Source: UBA12079 sp964608745
GTDB taxonomy: Bacteria > Patescibacteriota > Minisyncoccia > Phycocordibacterales > UBA12079
NCBI GenBank assembly: GCA_964608745.1
Contig: CAZSPC010000016.1
Span: forward strand, 1-14,724
DNA: 14,724 bases
Direction of reading: 5' to 3'
A program made the translations under genes and the position numbers. The first letter of the stretch is position 1. Every line of letters starts with the position of its first letter. Positions 1 through 6,163 of the stretch are shown here, one piece after another. The notes below the pieces were generated by a model. The model was not told the DNA's origin and did not search any database. It saw only the letters and a program-made list of their open reading frames with translations.

Positions 1-292
1 CTTTTTCAATATGTTTCCAAATTAGATTTTCTTTTTCTTTACTATCTCTAAAAACTAGAACACCTTTTTGATTATTAAATCTTCTTTTACCTAAGAATGT
101 TGCATCACAAACTAAAACAACCCTTCTTGGTTTTTTCTTTCTTGGTTTGATTTCATAGCTATCTATTTGTTTTCTGACCCACTTAATATTTTTCTTGTAT
201 TTATCTGAGAGTTGTTTTAATGTCTGTTTGCCATAAAAATATTCATTGAATATTTTGTTTACCAATCTCTGACCTCTTCTTTTTTTTTGAGC
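1..292 (-). pseudogene. 5'-truncated DDE transposase remnant, continuing past the left edge
   Basis: An open minus-strand frame runs from just after a stop codon (293-295) to the left edge, about 97 codons. It has no ATG start and no SD. The translation begins with a basic stretch, then a helix-turn-helix-like segment containing GKQTLKQLSDKY and KNIKWVRKQID. A strand-like segment follows (RRVVLVCDATFLGK) whose Asp could be the first catalytic acid of a DDE nuclease, then KGVLVFRDSKEKEN. This order resembles IS256/Mutator-type transposases that carry a zinc ribbon in front of the HTH; here that N-terminus is missing and replaced by hairpin-rich DNA. The family is assigned from memory of the motifs only. 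It is most likely a decayed insertion sequence, though the C-terminal part lies outside the window. Confidence 0.6.
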
Positions 293-495
293 TCATCCGC
301 TGATTTTAACGAAATCAGCTCCTTCGTCAAAAAAGTTGGAACGAACCATGCGGTTCGTGACAAAACCGCCCACTTTGCCGTGCCTGCCCCGTCGGATTTC
401 GTCGCTACGCGACAACGTTTTTTGCCTTTTTCTTCGTCTTGCGCGCCTGCGGCGCGCCGTCCTTCTGCGCTTTCTGCGCAAGAAGTCCGTTTCTG
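285..495. repeat. cluster of short palindromes between transposase remnant and tRNA-Leu
   Basis: This stretch is far richer in G+C than its surroundings and is packed with short inverted repeats. They are 299-306 with 312-319 (GCTGATTT), 341-347 with 352-358 (ACGAACC), 401-405 with 409-413 (GTCGC), 441-447 with 451-457 (GCGCGCC), and 437-444 with 476-483 (TCTTGCGC). Open frames cross it on both strands, but they have no SD, resemble nothing and run into the tRNA, so they are taken as chance. It is probably a run of mobile or slippage-derived palindromic elements that replaced the 5' end of the transposase. Confidence 0.6.
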
Positions 496-577
496 TGCCC
501 AGGAGTGGACTCGAACCACCACGGATTGCTCCACTTGCTCCTAAGGCAAGCGCGTCTACCAATTTCGCCACCTGGGC
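496..577 (-). tRNA. tRNA-Leu (anticodon UAG)
   Basis: The reverse complement folds as a class II tRNA. The acceptor stem GCCCAGG (577-571) pairs with CCTGGGC (503-497), with discriminator A at 496. The D-loop region holds the TTGGTAGACGCG signature typical of tRNA-Leu. The anticodon arm is CTTGC-CTTAGGA-GCAAG, giving anticodon UAG, which reads CUA and neighbouring Leu codons. There is a short extra arm (GGA/TCC) and a T-arm with loop TTCGAGT. CCA is not encoded; CAG follows the discriminator, so CCA must be added after transcription. The 5' half is duplicated in broken form just upstream (620-757). Confidence 0.95.
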
Positions 578-619
578 ATATTCAATATTTGATTTTGTTA
601 TCTATGGATACTTTTTTCG

Positions 620-757
620 AGGCAAGCGCGTCTTCCTCCTATCGCCCGCTTCACTTCGTTCAGCTTGGGCGATTTTCTGACAAAGTCAGAAACCGGATAA
701 AAAGTTTAAACGCTTTTTATCCAATTTCGCCACCTGGGCATATTCAATATTTGATTA
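620..757 (-). pseudogene. broken duplicate of the tRNA-Leu 5' half with an 87-bp hairpin insertion
   Basis: Positions 721-757 repeat 559-595 of the intact tRNA (acceptor, D-stem and 5' flank) with one change at the end. Positions 620-633 repeat 544-557 (D-loop and anticodon-stem side). In the intact gene these parts are separated by a single base; here 87 bp (634-720) lie between them, inside the D-loop. The insert contains three hairpins: ATCGCCC (641-647) with GGGCGAT, TTCTGAC-AAA-GTCAGAA, and GGATAAAAAG with CTTTTTATCC. The anticodon loop, extra arm, T-arm and 3' acceptor strand are absent, so no functional tRNA can form. Confidence 0.8.
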
Positions 758-780
758 CGAAAACAATGATAGCAAAAAGA

Positions 781-823
781 AAAAACAAAAACAACTAGAT
801 TTTATCTAGTTGTTTTTGTTTTT
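781..823 (-). terminator. rho-independent terminator of the pilin gene cluster
   Basis: A perfect 20-bp inverted repeat (781-800 with 804-823, loop TTT) abuts the stop codon of the last pilin gene. Leftward transcripts end in a U-rich 3' arm. Confidence 0.85.
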
Positions 824-1146
824 TACCTTATGCTGGGATCTCGCGTTTTATCTTTTTCTATATTGATTTTTACCTTATTAACCTCTTTAACTCCTCCTTC
901 TAAACCAAAAGTATTTAAAGCAATTCTTATTATAGGAACAGCAGAAATCATAATTGCAATCCCAACTAAACCCCATATCATACGCATTCGCCCATCTTCT
1001 CTTCCACCAGGATTATCTGCATTACGAATAAACTCAACTAGACCCCAAACAAACACAACAACAGCAACTAGTAATAAAACTTGTGCTGCCGGCTCCAAAA
1101 TAACATTCACAAAGTTATTTATGAATTTTATTGCTATATCTGTCAT
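823..1146 (-). CDS. small two-helix pilin-like membrane protein (TrbC/VirB2-like)
   Basis: A 107-residue protein with two strong hydrophobic segments (about 18-40 and 53-78), separated by a short charged loop (IRNADNPGGREDGR) followed by MRMIWGLVGIAIMISAVP. This hairpin pattern, with G-R before a W-G-L/I-V-G-I-A second helix, matches the T4SS pilin-like (VirB2/TrbC) family that is abundant in Patescibacteria. It lacks the cleavable signal peptide seen in its two neighbours and has a highly charged C-terminal tail. It lies 17 bp after the preceding pilin gene, so the two are very likely co-transcribed. The start ATG has no SD. Its role as a pilus or secretion-channel subunit is inferred from the family; it could instead be a small structural membrane protein. 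Confidence 0.75.
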   Translation of the reverse strand: MTDIAIKFINNFVNVILEPAAQVLLLVAVVVFVWGLVEFIRNADNPGGREDGRMRMIWGLVGIAIMISAVPIIRIALNTFGLEGGVKEVNKVKINIEKDKTRDPSIR

Positions 1147-1163
1147 AATACGAACTTAGAAAT

Positions 1164-1505
1164 TTAATTGAAATTTAACTTATCAATTGGATTTTCTACT
1201 TTTGCATCATTATCAATATCAAAAGTTTGTTGTAGAAGTCCCACTAATCCCCATACAGATACCATCACGAAAAGAGCAATAACTCCCCAAACCATATAAG
1301 TTGCTCCTTCTTTTTTGCTATCCCCATCTGTCCACAACCACTTTACTACTCCGTACAAAAATACAAGAACAGCAAGTGAAATAACAATTGGAACTAATTC
1401 CTTAATAGTTCTATCCACTAATCCAATAATACTATCTAATGTTGCTGCCGAAGCAATCATAGGTAAAGCAAGAGCTACTAAACCTGAAAATAAATATTTT
1501 TTCAT
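1164..1505 (-). CDS. secreted pilin-like protein with signal peptide (TrbC/VirB2-like)
   Basis: A 113-residue protein read from the ATG at 1503-1505. A longer in-frame start at 1556 would add 17 residues in front of a good signal peptide (MKKYLFSGLVALALPMIASA) and is rejected. After predicted cleavage near residue 21 come two hydrophobic helices (about 36-58 and 70-92). They are joined by a charged loop (WTDGDSKKEGA) and followed by the family-typical MVWGVIALFVMVSVWGLVG. The tail (93-113) is polar. It shares the loop and second-helix pattern with the proteins at 1734-2120 and 823-1146, which suggests tandem duplication. The start codon is buried in an inverted repeat (1502-1513 with 1531-1542). 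Function as a pilus subunit is inferred. Confidence 0.8.
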   Translation of the reverse strand: MKKYLFSGLVALALPMIASAATLDSIIGLVDRTIKELVPIVISLAVLVFLYGVVKWLWTDGDSKKEGATYMVWGVIALFVMVSVWGLVGLLQQTFDIDNDAKVENPIDKLNFN

Positions 1506-1613
1506 ATTTTTCTTATGAGCGAAGCGAATTAGAAAAATATGACCCTGTTGAATCAAATTTCATAGAAATTTGAACTAAATAAATTCCTCAAAAAACAAAA
1601 GAATTTATTTAGT
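1502..1613 (-). promoter_or_regulatory. three stacked hairpins in the leader of the middle pilin gene, one covering the start codon
   Basis: Three perfect inverted repeats stand in a row: 1574-1586 with 1601-1613 (13 bp), 1553-1561 with 1565-1573 (9 bp, loop ATA), and 1502-1513 with 1531-1542 (12 bp). The last contains the ATG (1503-1505) and the only A/G-rich stretch in front of it. In mRNA the start codon would be paired, so translation could be structure-controlled or coupled to the upstream gene. The remainder, 1614-1733, shows no gene. Confidence 0.55.
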
Positions 1614-1733
1614 ATTCAATATGGGTCTACTCCAATAAACCACGCTAATTATTTTAATAATTTTTACTATTTATATAGTGATCTAATAATATCAAATTAA
1701 ATCTTTTAAAACGACTAAAATTTGTGGATAATT

Positions 1734-2120
1734 TTAAACACCTCCCCAATCTCCCCACTTACTTGTATCAATACTACCGCCGTCACTACTACTACTTCCA
1801 CCACTACCAAACAATGTTCCTTGAAGAACACCAACCAAAGCCCAGATAGACACCATCACAAATATAGCCACGATCCCCCACATCATAAACCTTCTTCCTT
1901 CTTCTCTCGCGCCAGAATCATCAGCTTTTACCAAAAACTTAACAACACCATACAAAAAAATAACCACACCCAGAGACATTAATAATGGAACCAATGACCT
2001 AAGAATCTCCTTTATTTCCCTAATCAATCCTTGTAAATCTGAGATCGCACCAAATACAACCACAGGAGCCAAAAGATACCCCAAGAGAATAGTAGTTTTT
2101 ACTTTATTTAAATATTTCAT
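1734..2120 (-). CDS. secreted pilin-like protein with Gly/Ser-rich tail (TrbC/VirB2-like)
   Basis: A 128-residue protein. A signal peptide (1-25, ending VVVFGA) is followed by a short amphipathic stretch and two hydrophobic helices (about 43-64 and 78-100). The charged loop KADDSGAREEGRRF sits between them, and MMWGIVAIFVMVSIWALVG forms the second helix. The C-terminus (105-128) is a low-complexity GSGGSSSSDGG run ending in tryptophans, unlike the other two pilins, and may be surface-exposed. The second helix is very close in sequence to that of the 1164-1505 protein. It is the first of three pilin-like genes, 37 bp after the rhodanese gene. No convincing SD precedes the ATG. Pilus or type IV secretion role inferred from family. 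Confidence 0.8.
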   Translation of the reverse strand: MKYLNKVKTTILLGYLLAPVVVFGAISDLQGLIREIKEILRSLVPLLMSLGVVIFLYGVVKFLVKADDSGAREEGRRFMMWGIVAIFVMVSIWALVGVLQGTLFGSGGSSSSDGGSIDTSKWGDWGGV

Positions 2121-2157
2121 TTTAATATCTTTTTAATAATTTAATTAATAAAGTGTA

Positions 2158-2445
2158 TTAATAATTTGAAATTCCTCCATCAAGGTCATATACTTCTCCA
2201 AAACCATTTTCCATCATAAAATCAAGCGCTTTTCCAGATCTACCACCACTACCACAATAAAGAAGATATTTTTTATCTTTATCCAAAGATTTGATTTTTT
2301 CTTCAAAATCCGGTTGGTAGATATCAACCACCTCAGAACCAATAATTTTGTTTTCATCGTGTTCTTCTTGAGAACGCACATCTATTAAAGTATATTCGCC
2401 AGAATTTAATTTTTCATTGAATTCCTCTTTTGTTATTGTTGACAT
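2158..2445 (-). CDS. single-domain rhodanese-like sulfurtransferase
   Basis: A 95-residue protein forming one complete rhodanese domain. It has the N-terminal YTLIDVRSQEEHDENKI block, the active-site loop C-G-S-G-G-R-S with catalytic Cys64, and the C-terminal DLDGGISNY. Such GlpE/PspE-type proteins carry sulfur as a persulfide on the catalytic cysteine, and the six-residue loop fits sulfur rather than phosphate substrates. There is no signal peptide, so it should be cytoplasmic. It is the first gene before the pilin cluster and could be co-transcribed with it, but no functional link is evident. Its start is preceded by about four copies of a heptamer (2448-2475) and no SD; an extended -10 lies at 2480-2488. 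Confidence 0.9.
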   Translation of the reverse strand: MSTITKEEFNEKLNSGEYTLIDVRSQEEHDENKIIGSEVVDIYQPDFEEKIKSLDKDKKYLLYCGSGGRSGKALDFMMENGFGEVYDLDGGISNY

Positions 2446-2447
2446 AA

Positions 2448-2475
2448 TTCTTAAATCTTAAATCTTAAATCTTAA
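2448..2475 (-). repeat. tandem heptamer array upstream of the rhodanese start
   Basis: Read on the minus strand, TTAAGAT repeats three times and a fourth copy ends TTAAGAA, two bases before the ATG. It forms the whole proximal leader and replaces any SD. Similar arrays of other heptamers precede ftsQ, serS, nusB and rpmF. Confidence 0.75.
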
Positions 2476-2479
2476 TAAA

Positions 2480-2488
2480 ATTATAACA
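2480..2488 (-). promoter_or_regulatory. probable extended -10 promoter for the rhodanese-pilin cluster
   Basis: The minus strand reads TGTTATAAT, a TG-n extended -10 with a consensus hexamer, just after the terminator of the preceding gene. The -35 region overlaps that terminator hairpin and is poor. Transcription would start near 2473, inside the heptamer array. Confidence 0.5.
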
Positions 2489-2513
2489 AAAAAGCTCGTT
2501 CTTTCGAACGAGC
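2488..2513 (-). terminator. terminator of the 70-residue unknown gene
   Basis: GCTCGTTC (2494-2501) pairs with GAACGAGC (2506-2513), loop of four, followed on the minus strand by six T. It lies 15 bp past the stop codon of the gene at 2529-2741. Confidence 0.85.
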
Positions 2514-2528
2514 AGTTGGGGATTATTT

Positions 2529-2741
2529 TTAGTGAAGAGTTTCTGAATTTAAATAGAGATTTACTTTTTCAAGCGCTTCATTTTTGTTTAGGGTACCATC
2601 TGGCAAAGATTCCAAAAATTTTTTAAATTTTTGCAAAGAATCTATTCCTGCCAAAGGTAATGTTATTTTGTCTCCACCAACAATAGAAATAAAGGGTTGG
2701 CAGTCATCATCTTGATCAATAATTATCTTTAAGTCTTCCAT
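2529..2741 (-). CDS. small acidic protein of unknown function
   Basis: A 70-residue soluble protein that I do not recognise. It begins MEDLKIIIDQDDDCQPFISI, has one cysteine and ends in a charged helix-forming half (DSLQKFKKFLESLPDG, then NKNEALEKVNLYL). There is no signal peptide or membrane segment. The start is well supported by a strong SD (GAGGAGAGA, 2746-2754) four bases before the ATG, and the gene is followed by its own terminator at 2488-2513, so it looks like a stand-alone transcription unit. The strong SD sets it apart from the neighbouring core genes and suggests a different origin or expression regime. Function unknown. Confidence 0.7.
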   Translation of the reverse strand: MEDLKIIIDQDDDCQPFISIVGGDKITLPLAGIDSLQKFKKFLESLPDGTLNKNEALEKVNLYLNSETLH

Positions 2742-2807
2742 AAAATCTCTCCTCGTATCTTATTTTATGAACAATAAATTCCGCAAGAAACATTAACATA
2801 AATAATA

Positions 2808-3836
2808 TTATTTTTCAATTTTTCTCAAAAAACCTTTGACTATTTTTTCCACTTCTTCATAACTATTTGTTTTCATTAATTTTATCCTTGGTTCTTTTGC
2901 TCCGTCGAAACCGTTTATATAAGCTTTGAAATGTTTTTTCATCACAGCAAAATTTCTTGCCCGACTTGGGCGACCATTAGGTTTAGCCCCCTTCTCTCCA
3001 AATATTTTTTCATTCTCTTCTGTTTCCCCAAAAATATCTTCAAAAAGTTTTGTGTGCTCAAGCACAACTTCCATCTTTTCTTCAATGGTAGGGGTTGGAC
3101 CCCTACCAAATAACCAAGGATTTCCGAAAATCCCTCGGCCGATCATCACCCCATCAACACCGGTTTCTTTTACCCGCTGTTTAGCCTCTTCAATGCTTTT
3201 TACATCTCCATTTCCGATTATTAAAGTGTCACTTTTCATTTCATCTCTAATTTCACGAACTTTCTTTATTAAATCCCAATTTGCAGGCACTTTTGACATT
3301 TCTTTTTTAGTTCTTCCGTGAATTGTTAAAACAACTGGGTTTTCTTCTAAAATTGCAGGGATCCAAGTTTCAATTTCAACTTCATCATACCCAACCCGAG
3401 TTTTTACAGACACAGGCAAATCCCCCGCCCCTTTTTTGGTTGCGCGAATTATTTCTTTGGCCAACTCAGGAGTAGTTATCAGTTCAGACCCTGCACCTTG
3501 TTTTAAAATATTTTTTTGAGGACAGCCCATATTAATATCAATCCCATCATAACCCATTTCAGCTACTATTTTTGCAGATTTTTCAAAATTCTTCGGAATC
3601 GAGCCGAAAAGCTGTGCAATAATAGGTCGTTCAGACTCGTCAAATTGTAAAAGATTTTTTTTCAATTTTTCTCTCCCCCCATCCGAACACAAGCCATCAC
3701 AAGCTACAAACTCAGTCCAAAAAACATCTGGTTTACCGTATTTTGCAATAATACGACGAAAAGCCGTGTCGGTGACATCCAACATTGGGGCTAGCACAAA
3801 AAATGGTTTATTTAATTTTTGCCAAAAATTTTTCAT
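2808..3836 (-). CDS. dus: tRNA-dihydrouridine synthase (Dus family, DusB-like)
   Basis: A 342-residue FMN-dependent enzyme that reduces uridine to dihydrouridine in tRNA. Family motifs appear in order: APMLDVTDTAFRR (16-28), INMGCPQKN with catalytic Cys105, QGAGSEL, KTRVGYD (145-151), LTIHGRT (170-176), GNGDVKS (208-214) and GVMIGRGIFGNPWLF (229-243) of the phosphate-binding barrel end. A helical C-terminal domain follows (293-342). The ATG at 3834-3836 is chosen; an in-frame TTG nine codons upstream is less likely. Two features are odd: a palindrome (3086-3108) encodes residues around 243-251 (GRGPTPT), and a Gly/Pro/Arg-rich segment (KGAKPNGRPSRAR) sits before the C-terminal helices. It lies 45 bp downstream of ftsQ and is probably co-transcribed. 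No SD is seen. Confidence 0.93.
   Translation of the reverse strand: MKNFWQKLNKPFFVLAPMLDVTDTAFRRIIAKYGKPDVFWTEFVACDGLCSDGGREKLKKNLLQFDESERPIIAQLFGSIPKNFEKSAKIVAEMGYDGIDINMGCPQKNILKQGAGSELITTPELAKEIIRATKKGAGDLPVSVKTRVGYDEVEIETWIPAILEENPVVLTIHGRTKKEMSKVPANWDLIKKVREIRDEMKSDTLIIGNGDVKSIEEAKQRVKETGVDGVMIGRGIFGNPWLFGRGPTPTIEEKMEVVLEHTKLFEDIFGETEENEKIFGEKGAKPNGRPSRARNFAVMKKHFKAYINGFDGAKEPRIKLMKTNSYEEVEKIVKGFLRKIEK
3086..3108. repeat. palindrome inside the dus coding sequence
   Basis: TGGTAGGGG (3086-3094) and CCCCTACCA (3100-3108) are perfect inverted arms around TTGGA. The element falls at the junction between the barrel and the helical domain and encodes GRGPTPT. It looks like the in-frame palindromes in rnhB. 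Confidence 0.65.
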
Positions 3837-3881
3837 AAAAATATCGCAAACAAATAATTTCAAAATTAGTGAATTATTTTT

Positions 3882-4664
3882 TTATTTATAAAATACTTTG
3901 TTACGAAAACGAAGATCAATATAATCTACCTCTTTAATTTTCTCCCCCGAAACAAATTCTTCCATATTCAAAACAGATTGTAAATTATTTATAACTTCTT
4001 TTATATTTTGTGTATCATCAAAAAATATTCTCGAACCATCTCCAAAATAAATTTCACTTTTATCTTCCACAATAACAAGTTTATACGGCTCCAAATTAAG
4101 ACCCCTAACAAATTCAACAAAGGATTTAATTTCTTCAAATTTTTCTGATTCAAATATATTCTTTCTTAAAAAATCACCCGCACCTAAATCTTTATAATAT
4201 CGAAAATATTCACCACCCGAAGACTTTGCAAAAATATAACTATCGTTGTCAATTAAAAAACAGTTTGCAATTCCATCCTCACACCACAAAGCAACAGGCT
4301 CTCTTTCTTTTACAACAATTTTTAATTCTTTTAATATTGTATCAAAATTAATTTCTTCTATTCGTGGAAATTCCTTTAATATTTTATCTTCTATTTCTTT
4401 TTTAGGATAAAAAAAAGAATTTCGTTTTGAAAATAACCAAAAATATTTTCCCTCTGTTTCTTTTATTGTAATATCAAATAAATCCCCTGTTTTTGTGATT
4501 TCATTACCCGTAAAAACAACTTTTTGAATATTTAAAAAATTTAAATGGGAAACGGAAGAAATGCATAAAACAGTAAACAAAACAACCAAAAACCACAAAA
4601 TTAATTTAATCTTGAATATTTTTCTTTTTTTCTTTTGTAAACGAGGAGATTGAAAATTACGCAT
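3882..4664 (-). CDS. ftsQ: FtsQ/DivIB-like cell-division membrane protein
   Basis: A 260-residue bitopic protein: basic cytoplasmic tail (1-19, with QKKKRKIFKIK), one membrane helix (about 20-40), then an extracytoplasmic region. A POTRA-like start (LNIQKVVFTGNEITKTGDLF, about 44-63) leads through a helix-rich part to KELKIVVKEREPVALWC (112-128). It then has CFLID and a C-terminal beta-rich domain with KLVIVEDKSEIYFGDG. This order is that of FtsQ/DivIB, which links early and late divisome proteins and regulates septal peptidoglycan synthesis. C128 and C135 could form a disulfide. FtsQ is poorly conserved and there is no mur/fts neighbour here to confirm it. The start has no SD; it follows an array of AGTATTC-type heptamers. 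Confidence 0.7.
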   Translation of the reverse strand: MRNFQSPRLQKKKRKIFKIKLILWFLVVLFTVLCISSVSHLNFLNIQKVVFTGNEITKTGDLFDITIKETEGKYFWLFSKRNSFFYPKKEIEDKILKEFPRIEEINFDTILKELKIVVKEREPVALWCEDGIANCFLIDNDSYIFAKSSGGEYFRYYKDLGAGDFLRKNIFESEKFEEIKSFVEFVRGLNLEPYKLVIVEDKSEIYFGDGSRIFFDDTQNIKEVINNLQSVLNMEEFVSGEKIKEVDYIDLRFRNKVFYK

Positions 4665-4715
4665 ATACTTTTATACTTTTAGTATATAGTATTCAGTATT
4701 CTGTATCCAGTATTT
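4665..4715 (-). repeat. degenerate heptamer/octamer array upstream of ftsQ
   Basis: Plus-strand units from the start codon outward are ATACTTTT twice, then AGTATAT, AGTATTC, AGTATTC, TGTATCC and AGTATTT. The array abuts the ATG with no SD between. A 7-bp hairpin (4725-4731 with 4735-4741, TGGGTAC arms) lies next to it. Confidence 0.7.
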
Positions 4716-4769
4716 ACAAGAATGTGGGTACCAAGTACCCATAGTTCTTCTGCACTAAAAACACCAAAA

Positions 4770-4831
4770 CAAAAATCGCCTTTGGCGATTTTTGTTTAAA
4801 GTTATAAGTATCATACCTGTATGATACTTAT
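4770..4831 (-). terminator. double-hairpin terminator of serS
   Basis: A 12-bp perfect hairpin (4804-4815 with 4820-4831) is followed on the minus strand by an 11-bp hairpin (4770-4780 with 4784-4794, CGCC/GGCG core, loop of three) and then a T-rich run. The second is a classical terminator 65 bp past the serS stop. The first also has T-rich plus-strand flanks and could work in either direction. Confidence 0.75.
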
Positions 4832-4858
4832 TTTTCATTTTTAATTTTATAAATATTA

Positions 4859-6124
4859 TTACTTTGAAATAATATCTTTATTCATATATTTCTGCAAAGG
4901 TTCGGGTATTTTTACACTTCCATCTGCTTGTTGGAAATTCTCAACCAAAGATACAAGAATTCTTGGAGTTGGGATAGCGGTATTATTTAGTGTGTGAACA
5001 TATCTAATTTTTCCATCTTCACCTTTTGTTTTTATATCCAATCTTCTTGATTGAAAATCATGAAAATATGAGGCTGAAGAAATTTCTCTATATTTATTTT
5101 CTCCCGGAACCCACAATTCGATATCGTATTTCTTAACTTGACCTTGACCCAAATCACCACCACAGTTTACAACTGTATGATAAGGGATTCCTAATGATTC
5201 AATAAATTCTTCTGTATTCCTCTGGATTTCCTCGTGATGTTTTACAGAAGTTTCGTGATTTGGTTCACAATAAATCATTTGTTCCCATTTATAGAATTCA
5301 TGAACCCGAATAAGACCCTTTGTGTCTTTTCCATAAGAACCAGCTTCTCTTCTAAAAGGTGGAGAAAAGGCAATAAATTTTTTTGAGCCATCTTTAAAAT
5401 CAATGGTTTCCCCCGCAAAATAACTTGTCATAGCAACTTCTGCCGTTCCGGTTAAATAATCCTCGTCTTGTGTACGGTAAATATCGTCCGAATCATTTGG
5501 CAGATAACCTGTTCCGTACATATATTCTTTTTTAACAATCGCAGGTACAATCATCGGTGTAAATCCTTTTTTTGTCCAAAAATCAAGAGCGTATTGCCAA
5601 ACCGCCAAAGATAGCAACACGGCATCATTTTTCAAATAATATCCCCGAAATCCATGTACCTTGGCACCTCTTTCAAAATCAACCATATCTAACTCTGTCA
5701 TAATATCTATATGTGATTTTGGTTCAAAATCAAAATTTGGCTTATCTCCCCAAACTTTTACCTCTTGGTTTTCTTCATCAGTTGCACCTTCTGGTACAGA
5801 CATATCAGGGATATTTGGAACCTGTAACATCAAAGCCTGCCATTCTTTCATTATTTCTTTTAATTCTTCTTCATGCTTTTGAAGTTTTTCTTTAATTGCT
5901 TTTGATTCTTGAATTAGGCCATCTCTTTCCCCCTCTCCTGCATTTGGAATTTTTTCAGTAATTGCATTTTGGTCTGCTCTCATATTTTCAACCACCCCTA
6001 AAATTTCTTTTCTCTTATCATCCACTTCTAAAAGAGCTTTTACATCAAAGTTTTTTATACACTTTTTTCTTGCAGCATCTTGAATAAGGTCTGCGTTTTC
6101 TCTTATAAATTTTATATCTAACAT
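4859..6124 (-). CDS. serS: seryl-tRNA synthetase
   Basis: A 421-residue class II synthetase charging tRNA-Ser (and tRNA-Sec where present), full length for the family. The N-terminal tRNA-binding coiled coil covers about 1-105 (charged heptads, for example ESKAIKEKLQKHEEELKEI). The catalytic domain shows TGTAEVA (225-231) for serine recognition. Motif 2 (FRREAGSYGKDTKGLIRVHEF, 257-277) and motif 3 (LNNTAIPTPRILVSLVENFQ, 379-398, Arg388) bind ATP. In motif 3 the more usual small Gly/Ser-rich start is replaced by NNTAIPTPR. It is a monocistronic unit with a double-hairpin terminator downstream and a long palindrome-rich leader upstream. No SD; the four-copy heptamer array ends six bases before the ATG. 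Confidence 0.97.
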   Translation of the reverse strand: MLDIKFIRENADLIQDAARKKCIKNFDVKALLEVDDKRKEILGVVENMRADQNAITEKIPNAGEGERDGLIQESKAIKEKLQKHEEELKEIMKEWQALMLQVPNIPDMSVPEGATDEENQEVKVWGDKPNFDFEPKSHIDIMTELDMVDFERGAKVHGFRGYYLKNDAVLLSLAVWQYALDFWTKKGFTPMIVPAIVKKEYMYGTGYLPNDSDDIYRTQDEDYLTGTAEVAMTSYFAGETIDFKDGSKKFIAFSPPFRREAGSYGKDTKGLIRVHEFYKWEQMIYCEPNHETSVKHHEEIQRNTEEFIESLGIPYHTVVNCGGDLGQGQVKKYDIELWVPGENKYREISSASYFHDFQSRRLDIKTKGEDGKIRYVHTLNNTAIPTPRILVSLVENFQQADGSVKIPEPLQKYMNKDIISK

Positions 6125-6130
6125 AATTTA

Positions 6131-6158
6131 GTAGTAAGTATTAAGTAATAAGTAGTAA
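6131..6158 (-). repeat. four-copy tandem heptamer array upstream of serS
   Basis: On the plus strand four exact 7-base units follow each other: GTAGTAA, GTATTAA, GTAATAA, GTAGTAA, varying only at positions 4-5. The array ends six bases from the start codon. Confidence 0.8.
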
Positions 6159-6163
6159 GTGAC

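Noticed and set aside
259..571. Several 85-92-codon frames on both strands over the hairpin cluster and tRNA-Leu
   Set aside because: They overlap a clear tRNA, have no SD and no recognisable domain; their length follows from the GC-rich palindromes lacking stop codons.
830..1159. Plus-strand 109-codon frame opposite the last pilin gene
   Set aside because: Shadow of the pilin coding strand; no SD and no domain.
1506..1556. Longer start for the middle pilin gene
   Set aside because: It would place 17 residues before a typical signal peptide and runs through the leader hairpins.
1723..1731. Perfect DnaA-box-like 9-mer (TGTGGATAA)
   Set aside because: A single box in AT-rich DNA with no cluster, dnaA or dnaN nearby; not evidence for an origin.
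3837..3863. TTG start nine codons upstream for dus
   Set aside because: The ATG at 3834-3836 begins a normal Dus N-terminus; neither site has an SD.
6131..6158. CRISPR-like spacing of short repeats in the heptamer arrays
   Set aside because: Units are seven bases, directly adjacent, degenerate and without spacers or cas genes.
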